Shown piece by piece: positions 9,257 through 19,134 of a stretch of DNA of 26,833 nucleotides; within the stretch, counting starts at the first letter, position 1, and the number at the start of each line of letters is the position of its first letter. The stretch is taken from NCBI GenBank assembly GCA_015146655.1, contig VKHL01000238.1:3258-30090 (forward strand), given 5' to 3'. The position numbers were made by a program, and so were the translations under genes. This DNA comes from Ochromonas danica. Its lineage: Eukaryota > Sar > Chrysophyceae > Chromulinales > Chromulinaceae. The notes below the pieces were generated by a model. That model was given only the letters and a program-made list of their open reading frames with translations. It was not told where the DNA came from and ran no database searches.

Positions 9257-10267
9257 GAAGATGAGGTAAGAAAAAAATGGAGGTAGGTCAGATAGGATCA
9301 AAAAGGGTTAATGATCTGATCTGTGATTGATCGAGGACAACAACACCGCCCAGCAGGGTCAACAACATGGAATCCACGTGGAATAGAGGTGGAATTTCTA
9401 TGCCAAATGGAATCCATACAGATTCCATGTCGACTCCACACTTTAACTTCCCAAATCTTGTCACTTTTTGGAAAGGAGTAAAACAAATTACTGTGTGATA
9501 CAACTTAGCTTTGTGAGCTTAAAAAAGAGAACTTAGTGAGTTTTGTCACTTCACATAGGGATGAGACTATGATTAGAACATTCTTAGAACGAGACAGTAA
9601 TGAATTCTATCGTCTTGCATTTCTAAGTAAACACACCACACACTCTACATTCTGTATACAAAGCTACCATAGCCTGGCTAAAGCCAACTATAGAACTATA
9701 ACACAAGCCTAACAACTAAGTGTTACAGTCCTATTTCTTGTTTCAGTTGGCATTTGCCAACCCGACATCTTTCATCGAAAATAAAAAAGTATTATTGCAA
9801 ACACCACTCTACCAACGGTGTATTAATATCAGATTGATGAACAAACATCAGCCAAAGCACACCATTTGGATACTCTCGTGAGAATCATGAATAAGCTTGT
9901 TCTGAAAATGAAACAATCGAATGAAGTCGAAATTTTCGCTCTAAAAAACACGGAAGAAAGTAATCTTCATGTCGATCTATCTTCTGCCCCTGCAAACACC
10001 ACTATATAAAATCTACAGCATGACATATGATGCATCAACAAAACGAAACCAACAACCTCTTTCACTTGAAGAGAAGTTGTATTGTATAGCACAAAGACAA
10101 TCAACACAATATACTAATCAAATACAGTCAAACACGAACTCTGATAAAGTACTTGAGGTAATTTCTTCAAGATTTAGAGACAACAACTCCAAAGAAATAG
10201 AAAATAGTATCTTGATCATATCCCCTCAGGGAATTCACAAAATTTAATACATAGCAATACATAGTAG
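9257..10267. other. About 1 kb gap upstream of V-ATPase H
   Basis: It holds the V-ATPase H promoter, with several TGGAAT motifs at 9368-9428 and a short GTTGGC-ATTT-GCCAAC stem near 9748. A plus-strand frame at 9969-10247 (92 codons) has no recognisable family and is probably chance. No confident gene. Confidence 0.45.
9368..9428. promoter_or_regulatory. Cluster of TGGAAT motifs with a short palindrome
   Basis: Four TGGAAT copies occur within about 45 bp, the last as ATGGAATC (9407-9414), which forms perfect 8-bp arms with GATTCCAT (9421-9428) around a 6-base loop. It sits 110-170 bp upstream of the V-ATPase H ATG. A related palindrome, ATTCCATGGAAT, occurs in both arms of the inverted duplication. 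A regulatory role is inferred only. Confidence 0.35.
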
Positions 10268-10886
10268 TACATTTAACAGTAAATATCGACGTCAATTGCT
10301 GGAGGAGGAAACGTCGTTAGATTTCACTTTCAAGCACTTTCATTACATCACGGTAACAACCACTTTCACTATACTCCCCGTATTGTTCATATAATACAAT
10401 TCTCTGAGCTTGAACATGATATTCACGGTTTGAGGTAATGGTAGTGATCCATTCATTTCAACTACAGTAGGAGTGGGAGTGGGATTGGGAAGAGAGGATG
10501 GATATACCACCTTCGTCGCACTGACAACAATCAACACTTCAATGATCGAATGTTCTTCATACAGAGGTCGAATAATTCGACTACTCTCGAGAAAGATAAT
10601 GTGATCAGGAAGAGACGAGGATTTTTCATGAATATTCTTCGCACATTGAGAAGGACCTTGATAACAGTGCACAGGGACACCAAGCTGAGGCATGGCACCA
10701 CAAATCATCTCACAATTCGGTGTCATGTAACGACACAGTAAGCTGTCCAAGATAGCATAGTCCAGCTGATTAATAACATTACAGTACATAATTGGGAAGG
10801 CTTTACGTAAGTCATTGCTTAGTAGGCGTTTGGAAATTCGACCCATTCTTTTATAGAAGAGGAGTCGACAGGGTTTGGATTTGCGA
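10268..10886. repeat. Direct repeat, copy 1 (3' part of tandem gene pair)
   Basis: 10268-10848 is identical to 12188-12768 (offset exactly 1920 bp, 581 bp without a difference by eye). Identity then continues to about 10886 with isolated substitutions at 10849, 10870 and 10884. It covers the 3' flank and the C-terminal two-thirds of the encoded protein. Confidence 0.95.
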
Positions 10887-10999
10887 CGAGGAGTGATGTT
10901 TTTATTTTCTTCCTGATGAGGATCTTGTAAAGGGTTGGTGTAAGCAAGAGAGGAGAGAAGAAATTCGAAAGATATGATGGAATTATCAAATTCTGACAT
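10343..10999 (-). CDS. Unrecognised protein, tandem copy 1
   Basis: Single-exon frame of 218 aa starting at the ATG complementary to 10997-10999. I do not recognise the family. The N-terminal 43 residues are variable, then comes a basic start of the conserved part (KSKPCRLLFYKRMGRISKR), a Cys-rich middle (C at CNVI, LLCRY, NCEMICG, VHCYQG, QCAKN) and hydrophobic beta-like segments near IIEVLIVVSATKVV and the C-terminus. No signal peptide or membrane helix is clear. From KRMGRISKR onward it is identical to the copy at 12263-12901, so a selected protein-coding role for at least one copy is likely. A small nucleic-acid-binding protein is conceivable from the basic stretch, but that is speculation. 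Confidence 0.65.
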   Translation of the reverse strand: MSEFDNSIISFEFLLSSLAYTNPLQDPHQEENKNITPRRKSKPCRLLFYKRMGRISKRLLSNDLRKAFPIMYCNVINQLDYAILDSLLCRYMTPNCEMICGAMPQLGVPVHCYQGPSQCAKNIHEKSSSLPDHIIFLESSRIIRPLYEEHSIIEVLIVVSATKVVYPSSLPNPTPTPTVVEMNGSLPLPQTVNIMFKLRELYYMNNTGSIVKVVVTVM

Positions 11000-12187
11000 T
11001 TATGGAGCAGTTTAATAATTACCCTTCGATGTTAGTAGGTCTAGGAAAAATACTTTGTTTGAGTTATTTATATGCAAGAAGAGAAAGTACTTTATAGAAG
11101 AAGAGGTAAAAACGATATCGTTCATCATCAAACCAATGAAGCACCCACCATTCCGAACCAACCACGAACCACAGCAAGCGACTTTTAAATCATGTTTTAT
11201 CACTTCTGTTTCACACGAAATGGCAAGTTACAACAAAAATAAGCAGACTTTTCGGTTGAAAAATGGAAATTTGGGACTTGCGCCAAAACTTAGTAAATTG
11301 CAGTATTTTTCTTATCTAATTCCAAGAAAGAGTTGTCATGTAACTTGCAGTTGAAGCTTTCTTCTTCATGTGGATATTTATCTCAAGTTATAAAACAAAA
11401 GTTGCTTACAGTATCCCCAAAATATCTTGTACAGGCAGTGACTCAATCATAAATTAGTAGTCCAAACATTGGAACCAATATTCTTGCTTCTGGCTGGTTT
11501 TAGTGAGTGAGAGACAATCTAATGCTGTGCCTATCGAATAAATGCACGAATGCAAAATAAGTCATTTTTCCATTCCACAATATTAGAGTTATTTCTTTTC
11601 TTCTTGCAAAAAAAGCAAACTAAGCGAATGCCAAAGTAGTGCACACAGAACTCTTCCAACATTGTGGATTGGCAATCTATCAACATGTCTTTCTGATCTT
11701 TTGGCGAGATTCATACACACGCCAATCTTCAAGATCTCAATCTCAAAGCAATTTAATACACTTCCAATAATTGATCCGAATATATACAATAATCCAATGA
11801 ACTTGACTGTTTCACATCATGATCTGAAATACACACACACAACAAAGTAGATCTCGCAGACAAATTCTTTCTATCGTCGTACTACTGTCCAAACCACTAT
11901 ACAAAGCTGGGAAGTACTTCTTCCAACATGCCTACTTCCAACAATAATATCTTTTAATAAAACAACACAAATATCAAGAAAAGATAACAAGCTCCTTCAC
12001 TCAATGAGATCCCATCATTATATGATTTGTTCTCTTTCATATTGCACAATCAATACAACATTACCATCACAGAACTAGAAAAAAACGCCTAATACACTGA
12101 TACCATCTCATCATTACTGAGATATAAAACTTTCTCAGAATAACCAAATGTAGTAGACACAAAATAAAGTAAATACAGACATAAGAA
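11000..12187. other. 1.2 kb spacer between tandem copies
   Basis: AT-rich sequence with no convincing gene on either strand. Frames of 60-99 codons (for example 11055-11354 plus) have no recognisable motif and uneven composition. It must contain the promoter of copy 1 and the 3' end of copy 2. Confidence 0.45.
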
Positions 12188-12806
12188 TACATTTAACAGT
12201 AAATATCGACGTCAATTGCTGGAGGAGGAAACGTCGTTAGATTTCACTTTCAAGCACTTTCATTACATCACGGTAACAACCACTTTCACTATACTCCCCG
12301 TATTGTTCATATAATACAATTCTCTGAGCTTGAACATGATATTCACGGTTTGAGGTAATGGTAGTGATCCATTCATTTCAACTACAGTAGGAGTGGGAGT
12401 GGGATTGGGAAGAGAGGATGGATATACCACCTTCGTCGCACTGACAACAATCAACACTTCAATGATCGAATGTTCTTCATACAGAGGTCGAATAATTCGA
12501 CTACTCTCGAGAAAGATAATGTGATCAGGAAGAGACGAGGATTTTTCATGAATATTCTTCGCACATTGAGAAGGACCTTGATAACAGTGCACAGGGACAC
12601 CAAGCTGAGGCATGGCACCACAAATCATCTCACAATTCGGTGTCATGTAACGACACAGTAAGCTGTCCAAGATAGCATAGTCCAGCTGATTAATAACATT
12701 ACAGTACATAATTGGGAAGGCTTTACGTAAGTCATTGCTTAGTAGGCGTTTGGAAATTCGACCCATTCGTTTATAGAAGAGGAGTCGACTGGGTTTGGAT
12801 TTGTGA
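12188..12806. repeat. Direct repeat, copy 2 (3' part of tandem gene pair)
   Basis: Partner of 10268-10886 in the same orientation, 1920 bp away, with 581 bp identical followed by a short nearly identical stretch. Upstream of 12806 the copies differ by indels, including an extra segment near 12805-12817. Confidence 0.95.
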
Positions 12807-12901
12807 CAATTTGTCTGACGAGGAGTAGTGGTGTTATTATGGGGGATAACAGGGGCTGGAGTTAAACTGAAGGAACTCATGGAATTTCCAAATTCTGACA
12901 T
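12263..12901 (-). CDS. Unrecognised protein, tandem copy 2
   Basis: 212 aa, single exon, starting at the ATG complementary to 12899-12901. After residue about 37 it matches copy 1 exactly except for a Cys-to-Ser change just before the conserved block (KSKPSRLL versus KSKPCRLL). The first 37 residues keep the MSEF start but are otherwise rewritten and Thr/Asn/Pro-rich (HNNTTTPRQTN). The upstream flanks of the two copies are only loosely similar, which is unusual given the perfect 3' identity. Function unknown. It is divergent from ARL3. Confidence 0.65.
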   Translation of the reverse strand: MSEFGNSMSSFSLTPAPVIPHNNTTTPRQTNCHKSKPSRLLFYKRMGRISKRLLSNDLRKAFPIMYCNVINQLDYAILDSLLCRYMTPNCEMICGAMPQLGVPVHCYQGPSQCAKNIHEKSSSLPDHIIFLESSRIIRPLYEEHSIIEVLIVVSATKVVYPSSLPNPTPTPTVVEMNGSLPLPQTVNIMFKLRELYYMNNTGSIVKVVVTVM

Positions 12902-13339
12902 TTGTGGAGGAACAGAGAGAGCTATTCAATAACTACCCATTGGTATTAGTTCCTGGTGGATGTGGAAGGTGCTTTATCAACAAGAACAAATGAATGTATC
13001 ATTCAGACTAGACCATGAGCTGGAAGTCAGAATATTTGATTATAAAAGTCAAAATTCCGACTTCCTTCCTCCTCATGTCTGCATGCATTGTGAGTGTGAA
13101 ACGACGTGTTTTCGTCTGCTGTGGTGTTTGTTTTCGAAGAAGGAGAAACAAAGTCGATCTTCCCAGTGAGAGAAAGTCAGACTTTATTAGTTTTAACCCA
13201 CCAACCACCCCAACCTCATGTCCTTCCCTCTGTGTGTTGTGGTTGTTGTCTGTCTCTGGCAGTCAACAGCGTTGAGTTCAAAACATCTGTTGCTGTTTTC
13301 CCTTTCTTCTTCCTTGTTGTTTGATTGAATTAAATTATC
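12902..13339. promoter_or_regulatory. Divergent promoter region, tandem gene copy 2 / ARL3
   Basis: 438 bp lie between divergent starts. Several overlapping short frames are present in both directions but none shows a recognisable domain. Both upstream regions must lie here. The ARL3 start is preceded by AAATTATC. Confidence 0.4.
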
Positions 13340-14333
13340 ATGGGATTGTTGACATTATTGCGTAAGTTAAAGAAGGTAAGTAATTTCTGTCCGATAAAAG
13401 AATTGACAATCTTTTATTTCTTTGTAGAAGATTTTTCTATTTTCGATTTTGTGTTTGATTTGATCCGTCCTCTGATGAGGATGAGGATAAGGAATCTTAC
13501 TGAGAAATTTGAATTCTATATGATTATTTTATATCCTCTGTTTATACGTTGTCCGTCTCATCTCACCTTACCTTTCTTTTTGGTGATTGTCTCAGTCTGA
13601 TCAAGAGGCTCGTTTGTTGGTGCTGGGTTTGGATAACTCTGGTAAGACCACAATTTTGAAGAAGCTCTCTGATGAGGATATTTCCCAGATCATGCCTACT
13701 CAGGTAAGCTTCTTCTCTTCTCTCCTAGGATTGTTCATGTTTGTTATTGTTTTTTTGAATTATCTGTTATTAGGGATTCAATATCAAATCTTTGATGCAT
13801 GATGGTTTCAAGCTCAATGTCTGGGATATTGGAGGTAAGCAATCTGTTATACTATGTTTAGTGTTAGTCTTCATCGTCTTATTGTTGCTCTCTCGCCTTC
13901 CCTTTACAGGACAAAAGTCTATTCGCCCTTATTGGAGAAACTATTACGATCAGACCGACGCCTTGGTAAGAAGTTGTTTTAGCTAGTATATACTCTAGTT
14001 GAATTGTACTAATGATGATGATATTGGTGGTGGATCTAGGTCTACGTGATTGACTCTGCTGACCGTCGCCGTATGGAAGAGACCAGTGTGGAATTACAGC
14101 AATTGTTGGATGAGGAGAAGCTCTCTCATGTTCCTCTCTTGGTCTTGGCCAATAAGCAAGATCTTCTTAATGCTCTTTCTCCTGCTGAGATTACTGCTGA
14201 ACTCAACTTGAATGAGCTTCGAGATCGTACTTGGAACATCTTGCCTTGCTCTGCAAAGACTGGTGAAGGTCTTCAGGAAAGCATGGAATGGTTGGTGGAA
14301 CAGATCAACACTTCCAAGGATGGCAGTGCTTAA
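13340..14333 (+). CDS. ARL3: ADP-ribosylation factor-like GTPase ARL3, 5 exons
   Basis: Exons are 13340-13375, 13596-13703, 13774-13834, 13910-13965 and 14040-14333, with GT-AG introns of 70-220 bp, joining to 184 aa (human ARL3 is 182). All GTPase motifs are present: P-loop GLDNSGKT (residues 23-30), switch 1 PTQGFNIKS with Thr47, switch 2 WDIGGQ (65-70), NKQD (125-128) and CSAKTG (157-162). The [12 protein letters not shown] amphipathic N-terminus, [20 protein letters not shown] and VYVIDSADR fit ARL3 better than ARL2, ARL1 or ARF. ARL3-GTP releases lipidated cargo from UNC119/PDE6D carriers in cilia and flagella, so its presence suggests a flagellated organism. ARL2 is the main alternative. 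Confidence 0.95.
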
Positions 14334-15109
14334 ATTAAAGGACTAGAAAGACATCCTCTTCTCTTCATTCTTTATTTCCTTTTCCTCTTTCAATCTTCAT
14401 TTCTTGATTACATTCGGTTTGTCTTACATTATCATGAGGTGTTAACATGGTGATTTTTGATGAACAAATTGTATGTTAGGGTATGGTAGATAGGATGAGT
14501 GAGGGAAAGAGAGAAGGAAGAGATCTTCTAACTTATCTGCAATAGCTTAGAAGAAGAGGATGTTAATAAGGGAGGATTGAAATACAAACTTGTTAATGTC
14601 TAGTTGTCTAGTTTAATGCGAAAATGATGGAGAGTGATAATGAGTCTAATATAAAGAGAGGGAGGAAGTAGTAGTAGTGTAATGATGTTGTCTTGATTCA
14701 CTAGCTACCTGTTGGTAGAAAGGGACAACACCTGTTAGTAGAAGATGTACTACTTCCTCTGTCCCAAGTGCAAAGGCAGTGGCGGTCATCTGATCGTCTA
14801 TTATAGTACCTTCGATGTCACCATCATCATCATCATCATCATCTCACTTGTTGCATCCTCAACCGATACCTTGTTGATCCAATCGCTCACCCTTCTGACT
14901 GCTTTTTCACTCCCCCACCACTTTTTCACTCACTCTTTTGGTGTAATTTTGTTCAAGTCTGTTCATTCAAGTAGTCTGTAATGTAGCAATAATGAAGAAA
15001 GAAACTCATTACAATTACCCCAACAACTCCATCACAACTAGTTCACTACCTCTCATCCAACACATTGTCATTATCATCACCGTCATATCATACCAGTGTT
15101 AGGTTATGC
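14334..15109. other. Convergent 3' region of ARL3 and UTP6
   Basis: 776 bp hold both 3' untranslated regions, AG-rich tracts and an (ATC)n tract at about 14820-14843. A plus-strand frame at 14745-14981 begins with a CPKCKGSGG string, but the rest is repeat-derived Ile and low complexity, so it is not called. No gene seen. Confidence 0.45.
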
Positions 15110-18104
15110 TTAAGCATGAATACGTCTTCGTTTGAGATAGTGTAGATGATTAGCTTCTTGATGCATTCCTTTCTCTCGTAACCAATGAACTAGACGATCT
15201 TGTAAATCACTTGCATTAGGACAATCTTGAACAGCTCGTCGTAATACATCTTCAATGGGAAACTTCTTCTTGTTGGTAGTAGTAGTAGAGGATGAATCAT
15301 CAAGAAGAGAGTCCAAGAGAAGACGATAAAGAGGTGCACGATCAATAGAGCCAAGGATATGTGGGTAGATAGTGAATACCTTCCACATCACTTCCTGCAC
15401 TACCTCTTCTACTGTGTTGACACTACTAGTAGTAACACTAGAGGTATTGTTAGTTAGTAGATAGTGTAACAGAGAGAGTAAGAAAGAAGCAAGACTATCT
15501 CTCCATCCTACTACCCCTCCTCCTCCTCCTACACCACCAACGTTCTCATAGGTAATACGAAGTAGACGATGTAGACGTGGTATCACTGTTGAAACATCAA
15601 ATACCTTACTCTGTAGACTACCTACTACCACATCATTACTACTACTAGTAGATGTAGAAGAAGAGAGTAAGTGATGAATGAAAGTAGAAGAATGACGAAC
15701 TAGTCCAGCTAATAGATCAACTCGATTAGCTAAGATATCTTGATAAGATAATGTCAATTGATTTGGGAAGTGATCAACTAATAATTCCACAAAACTACTA
15801 AAGGCAATATAGTAATAGGAACTATTGACTCCTCCTACCACTTGTTGCTTCTCATTCTCTGTGGTAGTAGTAGTCCAGGAGGAGAAGAGAGAGTGCACGA
15901 TTTGAGAGAGGAAAGTGTGTTCTACCCATTCTACCGTAACCATATCAAAGGATGGAGTGGTACCACTACTCTCAACTGCTTTCTTCTTACCTCCTCCTCC
16001 TCGTTTACTCTTGGTAGCAGTAGGAGGAGCCACTGGGGGGAGGGTAGCTAGTAGAGGTAGTAGATGGGGTAGGTAAGTTAACACCATGCATCCCACGCAG
16101 ACAGCAGATGTGGTAGTAGTTGTGACAGATGGTGATAGCTCACTAAAGAGGGAATGGGTAGTCTGAAGAAGAGGTACTGCTAGAGAATGAATCAAAGCAT
16201 CTCCCACTTCCTTGTCTAGTACCAACACTACCTTCTCCTCCCCCTCCTCAGAAGAGAGAAGTGCTACCCTTTCCCCTACACTCTCACTTGACAATACGAC
16301 ACGATCTAACAAGAGATGATTGGAAAGATAGTAGCTATGAACATGCAACCAAGCCTTTTGGAAGTGTTCCAAGGTGATTGTAACACTACCATTCTCTTCA
16401 CTACCACTACTACCTTCCACCTCCTCGGAGGAGTTGGACTGTGTTACTACCCAATGGGTCTCTTTGGCTAGTAGGTGGAAGTAATAGGCTATAGACCATC
16501 TCAGGAAGGTAGTCAAGTAGGTACTATCCTTACTATCTGATAGTGGTAGCAGTAGTGAGGCTATCCATTTCGATTGGTAGGATTCCCACGCAACTAATAA
16601 CTTGGACCAAGCGTCACCTCCAAAGTTAACACTACCGCTACTACTACCACTATCTTGTTGAATGCGATTATAATGAGATGTAAGGTAGTCTACAGCAAAG
16701 ATAGAGACTTCATTAATAGTCCATAACTGTAAGTACCCCATCTTCACTACCTCTGCCTGCTCACCCTCCTCTTTGAGGAGGAGAAGAGGTAGAAGATGGG
16801 TAGTACTCCACTCTCTCGTATAGGCAAGGGATTGAGGGACAATGTCTGCTCCCAGTGTTGCTAATCGTTGTTGCCATTGTGAGAAGATTGCTAATACTAC
16901 ACGCACCTCCTCAGGGGTGACCCCCGAAGAGAGGGGCTTCAATAACGCCTCTAGTGCATAACGAAGAATGACTAACAAGGGTCCTTCAAGCTCACTTTCT
17001 CCTGCTGCTCCTCCTTCCTCCTTCCCTTGAGTAGATGTTGGCAGGGTGGCAATCATCTTCTCTACCTCTACCTCTCCTTCATTGCCTTGTGTTGTTATAG
17101 CAACATCCATATGATCTTCTTCTTTTTCTTCCTCTTCCTCCCCCTCCAGCTTCTCTGCTTTCTTTACTACTTCCTTTCTTGTCTTATTATTATCACCTAA
17201 GAGATAGTCTTGTCTTGCTAAACGGCGTAACAACTGCCAGATCTCTAGATCTAGGTACTCCCCCCACAAGGCAATAATAGCTTGACCATTTCCTAACGGT
17301 GTAGATAATTTCATCTTAGACGACTTCATAGAAGTAAAATATCCAAAATTACGTAATCCTTGTTGTAACAAAACACGTGCAGCATAGAGATTACGATGAA
17401 CAGAAAGTTCATGTTTAGCTGCTAATAGATAAAAGGTAACTTCCTTCGGATGACTTGCTATAGCTTGTCCTAACAGGTTATCTAAGAGATGATTTGCTTC
17501 TTTACCTTGTAAATAACGAATAGCTTGTTGATATAACGTAATATCTTGTGAAAAACGTTTACAAACACGTTGATAGATATAATGAACATGTTGAATTGTT
17601 TTTGTACGAATTTCTTGTATAATACGAAGGAATGTTTTATCTTGATAAATGGATAACTTTTTCTTTATACGAAGTTCTAGCAATTGATCAAGTTGTTCCT
17701 CATAGCGAAGGTATTGATTGACTTCATTCTGAGTGAGTTCCATACGCATCATAGTATACTCAAAGTCAGTGCGTTTTTTCACAACTGACTTGACTTCTTG
17801 CTAGAGAGGATGAGATACGTGGGGAGGTTGAGTGAGTGAGTGAGAGGGACAGGGTATAGAGTAGTGTGCATTGGGTGGATGAGAGAGACAGAAAAAATGA
17901 CAAACCAAGAGAGAAAGAACACATGTGGAAGACAAGAGGAGAGGACAACAGAGAAGAGTCAGTGAATCAATCAGTCGAAGTCAGTCAGACAAAACACAAG
18001 AAAGAGAAAGCAAGACTACCTACCGAAGTGAAGAGATCTGCTTCCTCATATTGACGGAAAAGACCTGCTAAACGGTCCATATTATATCGAACACGATCTG
18101 CCAT
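15110..18104 (-). CDS. UTP6: U3 snoRNP-associated protein UTP6 (SSU processome), 2 exons
   Basis: Exon 1 is 18024-18104 and exon 2 is 15110-17800, joined across a 223-bp GT-AG intron in phase 0, giving 923 aa. UTP6 is a HAT-repeat protein of the UTP-B subcomplex that acts in the nucleolus in early 18S rRNA processing. The N-terminus MADRVRYNMDRLAGLFRQYE followed by ADLFTSQEVKSVVKKRTDFE matches the family signature, and HAT-like helices follow (DITLYQQAIRYLQ, EVTFYLLAAKHEL, AARVLLQQGLRNFG). It is about 50% longer than yeast or human UTP6. The extra length is acidic (EGEEEEEKEED near residue 250), Ser/Thr-rich and Gly/Lys-rich (KRGGGGKKK) insertions, several encoded by trinucleotide-like tracts. 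The C-terminus (VLRRAVQDCPNASDLQDRLV) again looks HAT-like. Only the N-terminal third gives the strong family match. Confidence 0.9.
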
Positions 18105-18111
18105 GTTGACT

Positions 18112-18142
<31 letters not shown>
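18112..18142. repeat. (AATC)n microsatellite
   Basis: About 7.5 copies of AATC (TGAT on the minus strand) end directly upstream of the UTP6 ATG at 18104, placing the tract in its 5' leader or core promoter. Confidence 0.9.
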
Positions 18143-18519
18143 GGAAGGTTGTTATCTAATAAGTGAATAACAACAACAAGACAGGCGCTTCACTGCTCTT
18201 GTGAATGGTTTGGAGAAAATATCTAGTTATAACTCTAAAAGTGAGACTTTTAGTCGTTGTACGTTTATCAAAAACGGTGGAATGCAGAATGCAGCGCCGC
18301 AGAGCGCCGTTTAGAACTCATATATTGAGAGTTGAAAGTCTCCATTATGAGGTTTTTCGTTGTAGTTTTATTGCATGATATGATAATAATATTGCATGGT
18401 GCATTGCATAATTTCTCTCGCTTATCCCCAAGTCTTTGAGGACCTTTAACAATTTAATTCTCAATTCAATCCTACATACTAACACACTTTTCAGACGAGA
18501 TCAGGCAGAAAAGAATAAA

Positions 18520-18740
18520 TAGTTGAAGAGTAGAGGAAGAATAGGAAGAAACCTCTCTGAGAGAACTCACCCTCAATCCTTTCAATAAAGATTTCAATAG
18601 CACTGAAAAAGTTAGTATCTACCTCAACTCCAATTTGAGCATCTTGCCATCTAAGTCACTAATCCTTGGAGTTGCAACCCCAACGTTCAGGTGTTAATGG
18701 AAAGGTAGCATATCCCGGGAAAAGGAAAAGCTCTCGGTTT
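18520..18740 (-). pseudogene. Possible gene remnant with two in-frame stops
   Basis: On the minus strand one frame reads NRELFLFPGYATFPLTPERW, then TAG and TGA, then LRWQDAQIGVEVDTNFFSAI and EIFIERIEG up to a GTGAGT donor-like site. The composition looks like real protein on both sides of the stops. I recognise no family. It may be a decayed gene, or two exons (the second following a GGATTAG acceptor-like site) of something whose other exons I cannot find. Confidence 0.25.
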
Positions 18741-19134
18741 TACAGTTTGAAACGCGTTTGATTACACATTTCTGCGAACTGAACAATAATAGAAGATCTT
18801 AAATGATTAACTAAGCTGATATCCAATGAATTGTTGTAATCGTAATCTTTTGCATGCTGTAACACACGCATATGGATGTACTTTCCATTACGAAAGAGAC
18901 AATTGCCACACTAAACCATGACTGTGATTGTGATTTTACGCGTTTTACAGGAATATGAGGAATCATCCATTGTTTGTCAATAGCAATCGTTTGATTTGAA
19001 TTGACTTCTTCCAACTGTCACTTTTAGAAGCCTAGTCTACATCCTATAACTATCCAGATAACTCCGTAGCTCACTCCCACTCTCTATATATGGCAGCTTC
19101 TCCTCTTTCCAGGATGGCATCCCAGAAAATAACT

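Larger units (their letters stand above)
18105..19134. other. 1 kb gap between UTP6 and F-box-like copy B
   Basis: It contains an (AATC)n tract at 18112-18142, the UTP6 promoter, a GC-rich patch near 18281-18312 (GCAGCGCCGCAGAGCGCCG), and a minus-strand coding-like stretch at about 18520-18740 broken by two adjacent stop codons. A minus-strand frame at 18811-19014 (67 codons) has no recognisable motif. Confidence 0.45.

Noticed and set aside
9011-9301. Longer minus-strand frame starting upstream of the V-ATPase H ATG
   Set aside because: It would need a TTG start at 9301 and reads through the GTAAGT donor at 9103. The ATG at 9256 and splicing to 8857 give the family-like protein.
10550-10741. 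Plus-strand frames at 10550-10741 and 12470-12661
   Set aside because: Antisense shadows inside the duplicated minus-strand genes. Their identity simply follows the repeat.
14745-14981. Frame beginning with CPKCKGSGG, which looks like a zinc-finger start
   Set aside because: The rest is an (ATC)n-derived Ile run and low-complexity sequence. No partner Cys pair and no splice-supported continuation.
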